Assembly: GCA_011009095.1 (NCBI GenBank)
Contig: VTPC01000010.1
Coordinates: forward strand, 1-64,000
Origin: Ignelater luminosus
Taxonomy: Eukaryota > Arthropoda > Insecta > Coleoptera > Elateridae
DNA length: 64,000 bases
Reading direction: 5' to 3'
A program made the translations under genes and the position numbers. Position 1 is the stretch's first letter. Each line of letters starts with the position of its first letter. The notes beneath the pieces were generated by a model. The model searched no databases and was not told the DNA's origin. It saw nothing but the letters and a program-made list of their open reading frames with translations. Below are positions 12,016 through 25,018 of this stretch, piece after piece.

Positions 12016-12291
12016 TTTGAAACAAATTTTATATTGTCTCTAACAACAATCAAGATTTAAATAAACTTTTAAATTTTAAACTACTACACTTGTATTAGGT
12101 ACACACAACAAATTAATACATTAACACATTAGTTCTTCATTAAAAACTCATTTTGTTCAGTAACAAACAATTTGTTTTTATTTTTGGAAAATATTTATTT
12201 AACTTTCACGTTCGCTCTATCGTTTTTGACATGTTATTATATAAAACTTATAAAAAGTTTTATAAAGTGGATTCCTCAGGTGTCTGAGAAC

Positions 12292-12322
12292 GACTGAATG
12301 TATACCGACGACAGGTTCTATA
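12292..12322 (-). promoter_or_regulatory. candidate TATA plus initiator core promoter
   Basis: On the minus strand TATAGAA (12322-12316) is followed by TCAGTC, the arthropod initiator, with the putative +1 A at 12295, 27 bases after the first T of the TATA box. This is slightly closer than the usual 30. It would give a 5' leader of about 280 bases to the ATG at 12015. No downstream promoter element was seen. Confidence 0.35.
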
Positions 12323-13334
12323 CACTCACCTGGGTCTTACCTTGATGCTCTTTTGCCTTGCTCAACCATTCCTACCTACTTACCGCGGAGGACTTTGAAA
12401 ACCACACGTTGGTTGTGTCTCAGTTTGCATTGTTTTAAACATTAACTTTGTGGCAATTATAAGATAAACGAAGTTAATAGTAAATAGAATTTTCTTGAAA
12501 GGAAAATAAATTCTGATTTATAATATTTATAAATAAAATAAAAATAATTTGTTTTATTAGAATGCAGCCAAAACAAGAAAATATGTAATATGTAACATCC
12601 ACTCGTTAAACTTTGCCCTTCCCTACGCTGCCAGTATTTCTTAAAAGTCGGAAGCATGATATTTGTTTAACATTATACCTGTTGTGTCCACATTCCCACA
12701 TTTCTCTTTTCGCGTAAATTCATAAGAGGTGCCCAGAAGGAATTTTAGAAATATTTGTTTTTCAATTAATTAATTAACTGCGTCCCTCGAGCAATTGTTC
12801 TAGATGTCGTTTAATTATACCCACATTACGGTAAAAAATACCAAAAATCTCTACAAAACGCTACAAAAAAATTATTGCTATTTAGGAATGTGATCAGTAA
12901 TGCATAAGTTTAACACAGTTAATGACGCACTAATTTTGCCACAATATTAAAAGACGAATCTTTGGCTAGAAATAGATGTTACAGACATAGTTGAGTAGCT
13001 AGTTAACTAATTAATTTAGAATTACTTACACAATACAAAAACAGACACTTTCTCTGCAGTCACATCTGATAAAAACCTCTCCCCAGAGAAGAACGAGAAA
13101 ATCAAAATGCTTCACTTGTTACCAATATTAGAACGTTATTTCCTCACTTATAAATCTTCAGCTACTATCTTTGTCAACGATCTTATTATGTAATCTGTCG
13201 CGTTTTTGAAATTCACGGTAAAGACCTTCACAACGAGCTTTACATTAGGGCATTTCTTGCAGACATACAACAATTCTTTTCGAAAGTCACTATAGTTTTT
13301 ACTGCATTAAGACAACAAGGGCTTCCCCTGACGG
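12323..13334. other. noncoding stretch upstream of the small gene
   Basis: No protein family recognised. On the minus strand an ATG at 12430 opens 15 codons and two bases (MQTETQPTCGF at the start) that end at GCG|GTAAGTAG at 12384. This could be an alternative first exon. Two further donor-like sites (AAG|GTAAGA and CAG|GTGAGT) lie between it and the proposed promoter. Their function is unknown. Confidence 0.3.
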
Positions 13335-15510
13335 AAGGAATAAGAACCAAATAGACTAGACTAGTCATAACTCAGCTAAACCAACAGTTGCCGCCAAGAA
13401 AAAAACTAAGAAAGGAAAGAAAACGACACATTGTAGACCGGTTACAAAAAGAAAGCATAACGCGGCAATTAAAGAACGAAATAAAGAAAGACTGGAAAGG
13501 AATCGCCCAACTTATGATACAATAGAAGAAGAATGGACTGAGTTACAGACGATAATGACAGAAGCAGCAGAAAGCACACTAGGAAATATTGAACCAAAGA
13601 AAAAAAGACTGTAAAAGCGCACTAATAGAAAGAAATAAAGCGAAGGTGGGAAAAGATGTTAATAGAACAATTAGAATTAAAAAGAAAAGAAGCTAAGAGA
13701 ATTTGCAAAAAAAAAGAAGAGAGAATACCTAGAAAAGCAGTTAAAAAGTATAGAAGACCACTGTATCAATAAAGAAGTAAGACACTTCTAGCAAGAAGTT
13801 CAGAAAACAAAGAACACTAAACGTACTAAAACACTCTACTGCAAAAGTAAGGAAGGACTGTTCCTCGGAGACACGACAGAAAAACTAGATAGACGGGTAC
13901 AATATTTTGAAGAATCATTAAATAACCAAGAAGAAAAAACGGAACAAAGAAGACCACAGGAAATACAAGACCAAGAAAGTAATAATGAACAAGACCACGT
14001 AAAAGAACTAACAGACCAAGAGATACAGGAAATAATAAAAGGACTTAAGAACAAAAAGAGCGCAGGGGAAATGGGATATCAGCGGAAATTTTAAAAGAGG
14101 AAGGAGAAAGGCTAAAAATCAAGCTGTATCACCTAATATTGAGAGTATGGCAAGAAAAGACCATGTCAGAACGATGGAACAACGCAGTCATATACTCGAT
14201 TTACAAGAAAAGCGTTATAGCACTTTGTGAAAACTACAGAGGAATCGCATTATTGGATGTGGTTTACAAACTATTAGCAAAACTAATAAGCACAAGATTA
14301 AAAAAATTCCAGGAAGGTACAGTAGGAAGGTGCCAAGGGGGAGCAGGTAGAATAACGAACGATCAAAAATTATACTGAAAATGATACAAAACAACAGCTA
14401 TGAGCAAAATTTAAGGATTTACATGCTATCGATTTTAAGCAGGCGTATGATTCTATATTGAGCAAAAAATTAATCGAAGCCTTGGAAATGCTAAAGGTTT
14501 CGAAAAAACCGCAAAATGTTGAAGAAATGGCACTAGCAAATACGGACAACAGAATATTAGTAGACGGAAACCTATCGGAACCGTTTAGAGTAAAAAGAGG
14601 GTTGATAAGACAGGGAGACCCACTGTCGTCTGATTTGTTTAACATCATATTAGAAGCAGTAATGGAAGAAGCAAAATACAAACAGCCGGAATAATCTACC
14701 ATTGTAAACAACAATGTTTGGGATATGTTGACGGCGTGGTGATATTAACAAGATCAAAAAAAGGACTAAAAATAGCTTTTGAAAACTTTTAAGCGGAAGA
14801 AAGAAAACATGGCCTGACAATAAATAAAACTAAAACTAAATTTATCGAAATGCCCAAACAAGTGACAATGGACAACAACTACATAAAATTAAAAGCAAAT
14901 GAGAAAGAATATAGTTTTGAACACGTAAACCAATTTGAATACTTATAAGTAACAATCACAAACAAAAGGCAGGAAGATAAAGAAATAGATAAACGACTAT
15001 TAAAACTAAACACTAAATCAATTTTTAAAAACAAGAAACATACCGACAGCAGTGCAAGATCCAGGCGTATGAGACAATCATAAAACCAGTAGAGCTATAT
15101 GCATGCGAAACTTGAACAATGAGGAAACAAGATAAAATAAAAATAGAAATTTGGGAGAAAAAAATCTTACAAAAAATTTATGAAGGTATAAAAACAAGAA
15201 ATGGAACGTGGAGAAGACGCACAAACTAAAAGGTTATGGATACATATAGAAAGCCAAACATCCTACAAAAAATTCGGGTACAAAGGGTCTGGTGGCTAGG
15301 ACACATCAAGATGGGTTAAAAAGATGTTACACTGAGAGAAAGGAAGGAAGAAAAGAATAGGACGCCCAAAAAATTGCTAGAAGCAGTGAAGAAAGATATA
15401 AATGAGATAGGTGTAGAAGACTGGCGAGAAAGACCAAAGGACCGCAAGAAGTGGAAACAAGTAGTTAACAGCATAGAAGCCTTAATGGCCTGTAGCGTTG
15501 GAATATACAC
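13335..15510 (+). pseudogene. RTE-like LINE relic, EN-RT polyprotein 3' part
   Basis: The reverse transcriptase of an insect non-LTR element is readable on the plus strand in shifting frames. Blocks in order: a QLPPRKKLRKERK-like linker (about 13390), an EEIQEIIKGLKNKKSAG region (about 14010-14070), WNNAVIYSIYKK and LCENYRGIALLDVVYKLLAKLIS (about 14175-14300), DFKQAYDS (about 14430-14455), RVLVDGNLSEPFRVKRGL and QGDPLSSDLFNIILEAVMEE (about 14540-14675), FEYL (about 14930), LYACET near 15090, then the C-terminal RVWWLGH and GRP-K-LLEAVKKDINEIGVEDWRE. The endonuclease was not found, so the copy is 5' truncated. RT motif A is intact as a block, but motif C with the YADD box is damaged. Non-functional. 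An alternative label within the Jockey/CR1 group is possible. Confidence 0.75.
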
Positions 15511-16441
15511 TACATATAAGACGTCAGACTTATTTTTTTCTCCACACAAAGACGTCACGATAGCTACAAGTACCAGACACTGTTTGACTGCCACATGTTC
15601 AAACACGAGCGATTTATTGTCTCTAATAAAAAGAAAGATCTATCTAGAAAACACTTTCTGCTTGGACTGCTTTCACTTTCTACAAATCTTCTAAGTTCTC
15701 AAAGAGTCCATACGTGAGTGTGGAAAATAAAACAAAATAGAGAAACTGTCTTTGAGACCAACTAAATCCGCCATCTAATATCTAGATGTAACTCTAAGAT
15801 GAAACTAGAACATTCCTTGATTATTTTCCTCGCTCGCACCAAATACTTGATCTGCAATTAAAAAAAAAATTTTTTTGGCACTACTCTCCTTCAAAGCATG
15901 TCTTTGATCTCAGAAGCGCTCACCATGTTTTCCTAACTTTATTTTCATTCTACCGTACTTGTTGCCCAAAAAATAGAAATTGGAAAACTTCATTACAGCA
16001 GCGTTCAATACTATCATCCAGAAAACCAAAACGTAAATAACGAATGTTAGAGTGTTTCATTCTCTTGTATAGAGTTGGGCTCTTTTAGGAACTTAAAGAC
16101 TTTTCTTCAGCCAAGAACAAGAATTTTAGAAAAGGTGGAAATAATGATACGTTACGAGTAATCGGAATTGTGGAAATCACTGTTTTGGTAACAACCTCCC
16201 AAATGCGAGCCTTTAGCGATTTACCGACAAGCTGCACCGTTTGTTATTAGAATATAACACCCTGCTTCTTACAAATGCTGGTTTAGTTGTTTTTTGTTTT
16301 TCACACCACCATATTAAGGACCGTATCGAAAAGAAAGTTGACACCTACAGACCCATATAATTTTTATAATATTACCAGTTGTCTCACCTTTTTTTTATAT
16401 ATAGCGTAATATATTATGAACCAATTTTTTGGTTACTACAC
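15511..16441. other. noncoding stretch
   Basis: No gene or repeat pair recognised. The first part may include the 3' untranslated region of the LINE relic. No poly-A or microsatellite tail marks a clear end. Confidence 0.45.
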
Positions 16442-17450
16442 TGGCAGCATTATTTCACTTTTCTTTTTAAATCTTCCATACTGCTTGCAGCTTTAGAAGT
16501 TTTCGAAAGGTGTCTTTTAATGAGAGCTCAATATTTTCCAATCGGGCGGACTTTAGGGCTATTTGGGGAGTTAAACTCTTTCTCAACAAAATTGACTCGC
16601 TTCTTTTTATACCATTCCCTGGTGGTTGCTGACTAATGGCATGCAGTTGAGTCCGGTCAAAATAATGTACGCACTGCATTCTATCTAATCATCGGTAATA
16701 TCCTTTTTTGCACAACCGCCTGTAAAGTTTGCACTTTACAACTAGTCGACAACGTCGAAAGTTGACAATTATAAACAGTTGCAATTAATTATACGTATCG
16801 ATGTTATAATGGCCGTATCGATGTTATAATGAATCATTACATGTTCCTATGATCTTGGCCAACTTCATTTTTAATTTACTGTCAATTTTACACTCTTGTT
16901 ATATAAGTAACTATTCTGTAAACAGCCTTTTTGGTATAAATTAGCATTCAAATTTTTTTTGAGTAGAGATAGGGCTAGATCTCATGCCGTATTGCCATAC
17001 TGCTTACCAGATTGACTTATACTTTTTGTCTGCATGTGTATTTTTGTAGCTAGATTTACAGTAAGTCTCTTTATCCATTATATTACACTGATCTTTTTTC
17101 GTTAGGATGTTGTCATACCGTTTTCTTGTTCATGTTCAAGTCCTTGAATTGTGCCTTTTCTTTATCCGCTGAGTCATTCCTATTAATATTCCTGTTTTTA
17201 GCGCAGTATCTGTATTGACAGCATTGTGTTACTTTTAAACATCTTCAGAACTTTTCTGTCTAATCTAATTGCAGATTTAGTTAAATCTTCTAAAGAACAA
17301 TTCTGACCAACCTTTATAAACTTTACGAACTTCTCCATAAATAACATTGTGATTTTTAACCAACTGTCTTATAGAAACTCTTTTTGTTCTATACCACTCG
17401 TCTAAAATTGCTTTTCTCTCATTTATATTTATTTTCGTCGTTGCTATAAA
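16442..17450 (-). pseudogene. IS630/Tc1-type transposase relic
   Basis: Reading the minus strand, an N-terminal block NERKAILDEWYRTKRVSIRQ is followed by NHNVIYGEVRKVYK, the DNA-binding region, near 17430-17300. A KRYDNILTKKDQCNIMDKETY block near 17120-17060 carries the first catalytic Asp. An IWQAVWQYGMRSSP segment follows near 17020-16975. The C-terminus near 16565-16450 reads NSPNSPKVRPIGKY, stop, ALIKRHLSK, where the family has RPIEKYWALIK. The catalytic Glu is therefore Gly and the Trp is a stop. Several frameshifts are present. This is a Tc1/mariner-superfamily enzyme of the IS630-like type found in many insects. Non-functional. Terminal repeats not identified. Confidence 0.75.
16794..16831. 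repeat. 18-bp direct repeat, two copies
   Basis: CGTATCGATGTTATAATG occurs at 16794-16811 and again at 16814-16831, separated by two bases. It lies within the transposase relic and is probably a local slippage duplication. Confidence 0.9.
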
Positions 17451-20400
17451 CTATACATATATACATCTCACAAACAAATTACTCTCGTCATTATTTTAAA
17501 AACATTTCTAAGCTTACTCTTGTAATAATTTAAAAATGCCAATTTTCTTTTCGATACAGTCCTTACACACCAAACCGTACTTATTGCATTACTTTAGTTC
17601 TGTGGCTTGAGTCTAAAAAGGCTTACGTCAATGTTTGAGCTTTTGGGCTTTTAGTGCTACGCTAAAACAGCCAATGTCATGTTGAGAAGTTATAAGGTAT
17701 TTCAATTATATAGGCCAATGTCTTTGTGAAATTGCTGTAATGATAGCGCTAGAAAGGCCAATAAATAGATCTAGAGAATTGTTTAATCTGGGAATACATG
17801 ATGAGACTATTGTAGTATTAAAAACTAAAAATGCAAATTTCTTCTAAGTCAGAATTTTAACATTGGTTTTTTTTAGATACAAGCCATAGAATTGATTTGT
17901 TTGTTTAGTAAAACATCCGTCACATTGCTCTGTAAATATCATCCTTACTCAACCAAACACTACCAAAGAGGAAGCCAATTCTTCTAATGCCCCAGTATCT
18001 TTTTAATTAGAAAACTATAAGGATTGCTGTATTCGTTATCGCCGCTTATTTTCCACCGATTTTCAAAGCGGTACGACTGTATTATATTGAGAGGGGCTTG
18101 TTTTGACGATTCTAGTTTTTGTTATCGCAGATGAAGCTATGATAGCTGAGTACCCTTAACTGTTTGTACTACCTTATTGTAAATATCTTTAAAATGTCTT
18201 GAAATAAAAAGATGACTACTAAGGTTTTATCGCCATCTGCGAGGTAGCTCAGCACATTAACTAAAAGTGAAGTTTAACATAAAAGAAGCCCCATAGTACT
18301 TAATATAAATGTACTTAATTCAAAAACACTATACAAAATTGAAAAACACTTAAAAACCTTGGTTGAGCTCTAATTAATGTTCACTTGTACATTGTGTTGA
18401 AAGACGATACGCCTGGTTACACCTACCCAAATTGGTGAGCTGACGTCACACTTTAGCAGTCAATTGCGAAGTAATATAGATTGAGGTAATGATTTAAGGT
18501 AACGCAGTTGATACTGTGAACAATTTAAGAGAAATAAATTGTTGTGTGAGTTTTTCTCATCAAAGTGTTTTGAAGGTTCTACTACATGAGCAGTGCTTTA
18601 TCCAGAGTTCTGTAGATGGTTTGTAAGTTGGTAAACTTGTAGATCTTAATTTTAGATTTAGATTATTGACAACGAGATGTAACACTTCTAATACCGTATT
18701 TATAACAAGCAATTAGCAGAAAATACTTATGATAAGATAAGGACCATTTATCATTGAAGACTGTCGCAGAAGTGTACCTCCTGCACGACAGCTATTCTGC
18801 CTCCTGGTCAGCTCGAAGAGTTAAAGATTGATGGGTCTGGCAATAAAGCTAGTTGTCAGCTTACTCTCAATAAGCACACTAGATACATAAGTCAAATTAA
18901 TAGGCGCCAAAGACAGCAAATCAGTCCAAATAGTGAAGGTTCCTACATAAACCTACAACTGAGGGCCTGGTAGAGCTTATAATAATGCTGTCGAACCCTT
19001 CTAAAAGCTTATAGACTTCTCGTAATAATAATCTCTACGGTCTAGACAATTGTCTAAATAGGACTGGCTTACAGCAGTTCGTAACTGATTCAAACAGAAA
19101 GATTTAAACGCAAAAGTATAGTTTAACAAGTATATTAAAAGCAAGAGAATAAATTCGTTACACAAAATAATCTGCAACATTACCTTTTAAAGTTTATTAC
19201 ACAAAAGAAAGTTTAGAAAGAAGAGAATAATTGTTTAATTCAATTCATGAAGTACACTAAACATTTATATTTTTTAATCAACTCAACTTAAATTAAAATA
19301 CCAATTAACAGTATCCTATGAACGTATCTGCGTTCTGTCGATACAAAATGTTTGTTTACAGATACGCAATAAAATGTAATTGAGGTAACAAGTTCTATAT
19401 TGTCATTTCAGGCCTTTAAGCTTGTAATTCGTCTTTGTACGTGAATTGTTATGAAACAAAAAATCATTTTACACACTCGGTATTAACGATACATAAAAAG
19501 AAAGATATCCAATTATGAGACGGTCTTGATAGGAATTCTGTCGCTTTCACAGTTGACTGACGGGGTCAACAATTCAAGAAACCTAAATATACTTACAGTA
19601 TTCTCAAGTTGTATTATTATCACGAATTCTTTAGACCTATTAACTAGCTTCCTTATTTATTTAATTATGAAATAAACGAAACTAACTGAAACTAACTTTA
19701 CCTATTACTACAATTTGGTTCGGTTTCAAAATAAAAACCAAACAAAGAATATTTACAAGGTTTAGACTAGCATAAACTAGATGCGTCGGTAATCGGTGTA
19801 GGCAATAGTACCTTCTAATAATTCATAATAGCTTCCCATTCGTTAGATAAGTCTTTCGGAATTTTAAGTGAGCCTTTTGTGGCGTGATTACGGTGAAATA
19901 AGATATCTTTGACTGATTTAATCAATAACTTATTAACGGTAAACGATAGCTTTCTGATTTTCTAGGAAAATTATAAAATGAAGTACTGCCCAACTCCAAT
20001 TAGTATAAAATTGTACAAGAATATCACTCAAAGTATAGCTTCCTCGGTATAGCACTAAAGAGATTAAAACGGAAACCCTCCTGCTATGGATTACCCCCAC
20101 ACACGATACCACAATTAATGATACAACACCACTGAAACCGCAAATACGGATCAAACCGAAGAGTCATTTTGGGCTTAGAGAGGCAGAGTTTCTACTCTAA
20201 AACTGCTGAAGACTGTACCTAAAAAATAGAAAGTGCAAAAGAAAGTTTACCGCAAAATGTATTTCTCTCTAAAATGCATGTTCTCACTCCACTGTTAGCA
20301 ATAAATTGTCTGGCAGCTTAAAAGCATTCTCTATATAAAATAAGAATTGAATTTAAAGTATACAATAGAGAATATTTGTATGTTTCATTTTAACTAAGTG

Positions 20401-20879
20401 ACAGCAGTTTCTAAAAATAAAGGAAACTAGTATAAAGGAAATAGAAGTATGAAACCACTTTATTCTGAAAACTGACACTTCTTTTTAACTTGGTGTGTCT
20501 AGTCATACACAAAATGTGGAGAAAATTATATTTAAAAACAGTTTTACCTTTAAATTTTCCATTTTTAATTCAAACTCGACATTAAGAAATTATGTCTAAA
20601 CAACAAATGTATATTTATAAATACAGAGCTGTCTAAGAGGTGTGCTTACAAAAATATTATTACCTTCTCTGAAAGAAGCATATCGGCACCGATAGATAAG
20701 AAACAAAAACGTACCCTATCAATATTTATTTGTGGATTTAAAAAGCAAATAATCACTGCATTTAATAAATTGACAAATGCTTGATGTTTTTTCTAGAGTA
20801 GAGAAAAGCAGCAAATTATACTGAAGAAATTTTAAATATTTTTGGTGAAGGACATACTTTCAGCTGACTAGAGATAAGG
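17451..20879. other. AT-rich noncoding stretch
   Basis: No protein family, RNA gene or inverted-repeat pair was recognised on either strand in this 3.4-kb stretch. The longest open frame (minus, 19933-20154) is short and featureless. Confidence 0.45.
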
Positions 20880-21480
20880 TCATAAACGTAGAACATCTAA
20901 CAGACGAGTCCAGTATATTGTTAAATGTACTCTTCGTCGACAAATCTCTTCTGCTCAAAATCGTCTAATCGATCTTTGTACAGCTCTTGGTATGGTTATG
21001 TATGACGACATAATTGGAAATCTCAAGGAAAGTGGTCTACGATTCAGACGTCCTGTCAAGGATTCTCAACTCGCCTGGCAGTAAGAAATTTGCTTACAGA
21101 CTCTATGTCGTTGTAATGAACGGACCTGTATGTGAAAACGTATGGAAGAACAACCACGATGAAGAAACTTGACCAGTCTGGAGCTTAACCGATCATGGTT
21201 TAGGGCGGAATGTCTGTTGATGGACGTACTGAACTTGTGGGCATGTAAATGAGAAAATGTACCTAGAATTATTTCTATATGTAAACTATGTGGTGCTTCT
21301 AGCATATGTAAGTTGCTAGAGTTTGTACTTATCCATGATAATGTATAACCTTGGCTTAACAGATGAAGTCATCCAAACTTTCAGATTGAGAATGGTTTTG
21401 ACTGGTTCTGAAAAGTGCTTTTGGTGAGCACATCTGAAACATCTGAAGAAAAAGAGCTAGTTTGTAGCTCAAAAGAAATA
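20880..21480 (+). pseudogene. decayed Tc1-like transposase
   Basis: Plus-strand blocks match Tc1 transposases: RQISSAQ, then LKESGLRFRRPVKDSQLAWQ (about 21030-21082), which is the end of the paired-like DNA-binding region; then GGMSVDGRTELVG (about 21200-21245), the usual VMVWGG-S-DGRTDL block after the first catalytic Asp; then HDNV near 21335, in place of QDNARPH. The TDESRF block with the first Asp is not intact and the SPDLNPIEH block was not found. Multiple stops and frameshifts. Terminal repeats not recognised. Non-functional. Confidence 0.65.
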
Positions 21481-22281
21481 CTGCAATGTCTGAGTTTACT
21501 TCACTTCGTGTGCCATATTTTGTAATATGTTATTATACCATAATAAACTATTTACTTACTTTGAATAAGTGTCTATGAAGAAGTTTTTAGACGTTCTTTA
21601 CGCAGTCACAGAAATATTACTTTAAATAAACCTCATCGATATAATTTAGAATATAAGTTTATTATTTTATAACATTAAATATAATTTTATTCATTATTTA
21701 TAAGCAAACAAACTGCTTGGGATACGCTTGTACCCCACTTCGTATCTGCATGCGCTTTTTGTCTCTAATCATGTGTTTTTGCCATTTTGTTACATCAGTT
21801 TGCGAATCAATCAAATTTATAAACAATTTAGTATTTTTTTTGTTGCTTAGAACTTACTGGTATACATATGTCAATAAAAATAAATAATTGAGGAAAGATT
21901 CTCATTTCGCACATTAAATAGGGTTCTGATCCCCGCACCAGGAGGATTACAATAGAAAGTGAAACAAAACACTAAATTGACCTCGTGCAAAAAGGGTGAT
22001 CTTTGATCATGTCCTGTATTACGACAATTATTAAAAAGCCCTATCTTAGATAAACATGCTAGATTTGGTAAACTTAGTAGTCATAAGAAATCTAAATGTA
22101 TTGGATTGAAAGAAAGAAAGATCATTATATTTTATTCCCTCAAGAACAAAAATTTCTAGGAAGCCAAGGATAAGTTTGGGATAGAGGTAATCACATCCGT
22201 GGAAGTTACTATTGCGGTATATACGTGTACCTACAGCTAATCATAATCACAGAAAACCTTCAATGAAAACAGTGGGTTTGT
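21481..22281. other. noncoding stretch
   Basis: No recognisable gene or repeat pair. Confidence 0.45.
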
Positions 22282-22344
22282 GGGTTTGAATCTCGGATAT
22301 TTCCAATACAAACTCAGCGCGTTAACCGCCCAATCACACCCTCC
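22282..22344 (-). other. tRNA-like relic or tRNA-derived SINE head
   Basis: On the minus strand GGAGGGT, a D-arm-like GGGCGGTTAACGCGC and a B-box-like GAGATTCAAACCC occur at roughly tRNA spacing. The 3' acceptor strand that should pair with GGAGGGT is absent and the anticodon arm does not fold well. It is therefore unlikely to be a working tRNA. A tRNA-derived SINE head or a tRNA pseudogene are the better explanations. Confidence 0.3.
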
Positions 22345-22350
22345 GATCGA

Positions 22351-22717
22351 TTATAGACCTGCGTGAATGCGATTAAACACTATTTTGCACCTCTCTGCAA
22401 AAGATTCATAAGATTTTCCGTTGTTGGTAGTTCCATATTCTGGTTTTCGAATATTAATAGGTAAGACCATTTCACTCCTCAAAAGTTGTACTGTCATTTT
22501 ATTCCTTTCCCTTATTGCTAATCTCTCCTTTGAACAGTTCTCTACCAAAGACAGATTTTTTTGCTTCCGCATTGGCTTCGGAGAAATGTTTTGTGGAAAG
22601 ATCAGTTATTATTCCACTCTTGAAGACTTCCACCGCATAGTTCACTTCGCTTCCATCTTCTAGCAGCATCACAATTGACTTTTCTTTATTAAGTCTCGTC
22701 GTACCTACAATTTCCAT
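22351..22717 (-). other. coding-like fragment, unrecognised
   Basis: Two overlapping minus-strand frames have a less AT-biased, mixed composition. One starts at 22717 (MEIVGTTRLNKEKSIVMLLE) and stops at 22499. The other covers 22572-22351 and includes YESFAERCKIVFNRIHAGL. A frameshift could join them into one chain of about 120 residues. I do not recognise a family. It could be a fragment of a transposon-encoded protein. Confidence 0.25.
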
Positions 22718-22815
22718 AGTTCTTATCTGCTAGAGACTGACAAATTTTTCATTTTCATGTCACCAAACTTCAAACGAATCTCTCTTTATAATTTCCGCAT
22801 GCGACTTGGAGAATC

Positions 22816-22846
22816 CCAAGCAGCACACAATCTCATAAAAATATTC
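22816..22846 (+). repeat. left terminal inverted repeat
   Basis: Sixteen perfect bases (CCAAGCAGCACACAAT) followed by an imperfect extension; pairs with 25002-25032. Confidence 0.8.
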
Positions 22847-24403
22847 TTGTAATATTCAGATAATATTAGGACAACTCCGAATGTCATGCGAATATTCGTG
22901 ATGTCCAGATAATATTACCTGAATATTAGATTGTAAGATAATATAATATTCAGAAAAAATCTTATGATAACATTACCTACAAAACGTTCAGGTAATTTTA
23001 TATTAATATTAAAGCGTTATAATACAATAATATTTTGAAAGTTTATTATTATTACTTTTACAATGATGTGTACAACGCGTTAGCAAAAACATTTAAACGA
23101 ATATGGGTATTAAAAAGTAAATCTCTATTACACTTTTTAAATCAGATTCGTAATTCTTTGTATAAGTTAATCTGTCTGATATAATACGTAACATAAAATA
23201 ATATAATACTCAACTCTAATTTGCAATATTTATTATTCTGCATATTTATTCTTATTTATTCTTTTAGGTGGTTTATTGCTGGTTTATTGCTTTGATCGTC
23301 GGTCTGTAGATCTTCTATTGTTATATTTACATCCGAAAATAGTTTTGCTGTATTTCTTATTTGCTTCTTTGGATTATTTTTAAAAATTCAATTTATTCAG
23401 ATTAGTTTTTAGATTAAACAACTCATTGCACTAAAGTTCATTTACCAATTTTAGTTATTAGATATTACACTTTATGTCCTTTTAAGTGTTATATGTGGAT
23501 GCAGATGTCCTTCATAGAGTTATCTCTTTGCATTTGTGGGCATGTTGTGTCCTCTTGGTTAGGTTTAATAATTATTGTACACTGATATTGTTAATGTGTT
23601 TTATTAAATTAAATATTAAATTAAAATTGGCACTACATAAATATAAAACGAAATGACTGCTAAAACGACATTGTGAATACTGTTGCTGTTTCTTCAAGTC
23701 CTGTCTTTTTATATCTGGAATAACATTTTATTGTGCAAAATCTTAGAAAACGATAGTGTCCCTTTTAAAGGTAAAAATGAGTTTTACTTATCTATTTTTG
23801 ACGGAAAGGGACACGCATAGTTTAATCAATTATTAATATTTCTTAGATAAAAGAAAGTGAAGGATCTAGAAAAAAATGGATAATGGCATGAAGTAGTTTC
23901 AATTTCGAAATTAACTTATGTTGCTTGAATAAAACCCAAGACCTACTCTTCGATCAATTCATAAGGTCATCAGTATAATTGAACTAATGTTGCATCTATG
24001 AATTCATCACATGTTGTTTATAATAGTTATGTTTTTTATATAGTATAGTATTTGTAAATTGATGTAATCCGTTATCAAATAAATAAATAAAGATGATAAA
24101 CAATAAAACTAAAACTTTTTTGCATTCATTAAATTAGTAGAAGTAAAACAAATATCATCTGTGTAATCTGATATCATATTGATACTATATTAGAAACAAA
24201 TATTAGTAACATGTTACTTAAACATATTCAGGCTATATCTATATTTTATATTACTAGAATATTATACAATGATGTGGTTATTACATTTACAGTTTTACGA
24301 CATCCTGGACAGAAATCTGTAGGAGAGTTATGGCGAGTGGGGCCGTGTTGACTTTTGCACCTTGTGTGGTTGCGGTGATGACTATGAGATGTCGGCGCTA
24401 AAG

Positions 24404-24500
24404 CTTCATGCTATGCATGTCATTATTTGATCTCTATATGTAGCATGAAGTTGTGAGAATTATAAAACGTTATTCTCTACTGATTAGACCAGAATAACGT
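24404..24500. repeat. two successive perfect 10-bp hairpins
   Basis: CTTCATGCTA (24404-24413) pairs with TAGCATGAAG (24441-24450). Directly after, ACGTTATTCT (24467-24476) pairs with AGAATAACGT (24491-24500). They lie in a G/C-richer island (about 24310-24410) inside the otherwise AT-rich element. The second loop plus CGAAAC superficially recalls a hammerhead core, but the CTGATTA there lacks the required CTGATGA. Confidence 0.75.
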
Positions 24501-24760
24501 CGAAACAGATCTATCTAGGGGTACTTGTATATAATCCTCTCACAAATTTAAAACTTTTGGAGAGTACTTTTCTTGTATTGTATTATTTTATATCAATACA
24601 CTCCAATTTGAATAAATATTAGCAGAACATTATGAGAAAATATTAAGAAAGTATTCAAAAATGTAAATTATGTAATACTGTGTGCTGCTTCGCACCAAAT
24701 GTAATTTAAATATTCCTTCCAAATATTATCTTAAATTATGAAATAATGTTCGTACAATAT

Positions 24761-25018
24761 TATTACCGAATATTAACAGAAGATTATAAGAATATATCAA
24801 GAACATATTTTAAGATGACATAAGGAAAATATTCAAAAATGTTACATTTAATATTACTGGAATATTTTCTGAAAATATTACTGTAATGTTATTACCGAAT
24901 ATTAACAAAACATTATGAGTAAATATCAAGAAAACATTTTCAGCTAATGTAAGGAAAGTATTCAAAAATGTTACATTTAATATTACTGGAATATTTTTTG
25001 AAAATATTTTTATAACAT
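24761..25018 (+). repeat. 129-bp tandem repeat, two units plus a partial copy upstream
   Basis: TATTACCGAATATTAACA begins units at 24761 and 24890. Each continues with ATATCAAGAA, TATTCAAAAATGTTACATTT and AATATTACTGGAATATTTT in the same order. A third, diverged and shorter copy at about 24610-24691 ends in TGTGTGCTGCTT, the terminal-repeat motif. Confidence 0.8.

Noticed and set aside
24440-24520. Hammerhead-ribozyme-like CTGATTA ... CGAAAC arrangement
   Set aside because: The required CTGATGA core is not met, and the same bases form a perfect 10-bp hairpin that explains the symmetry better. No matching stem III or cleavage site was found.
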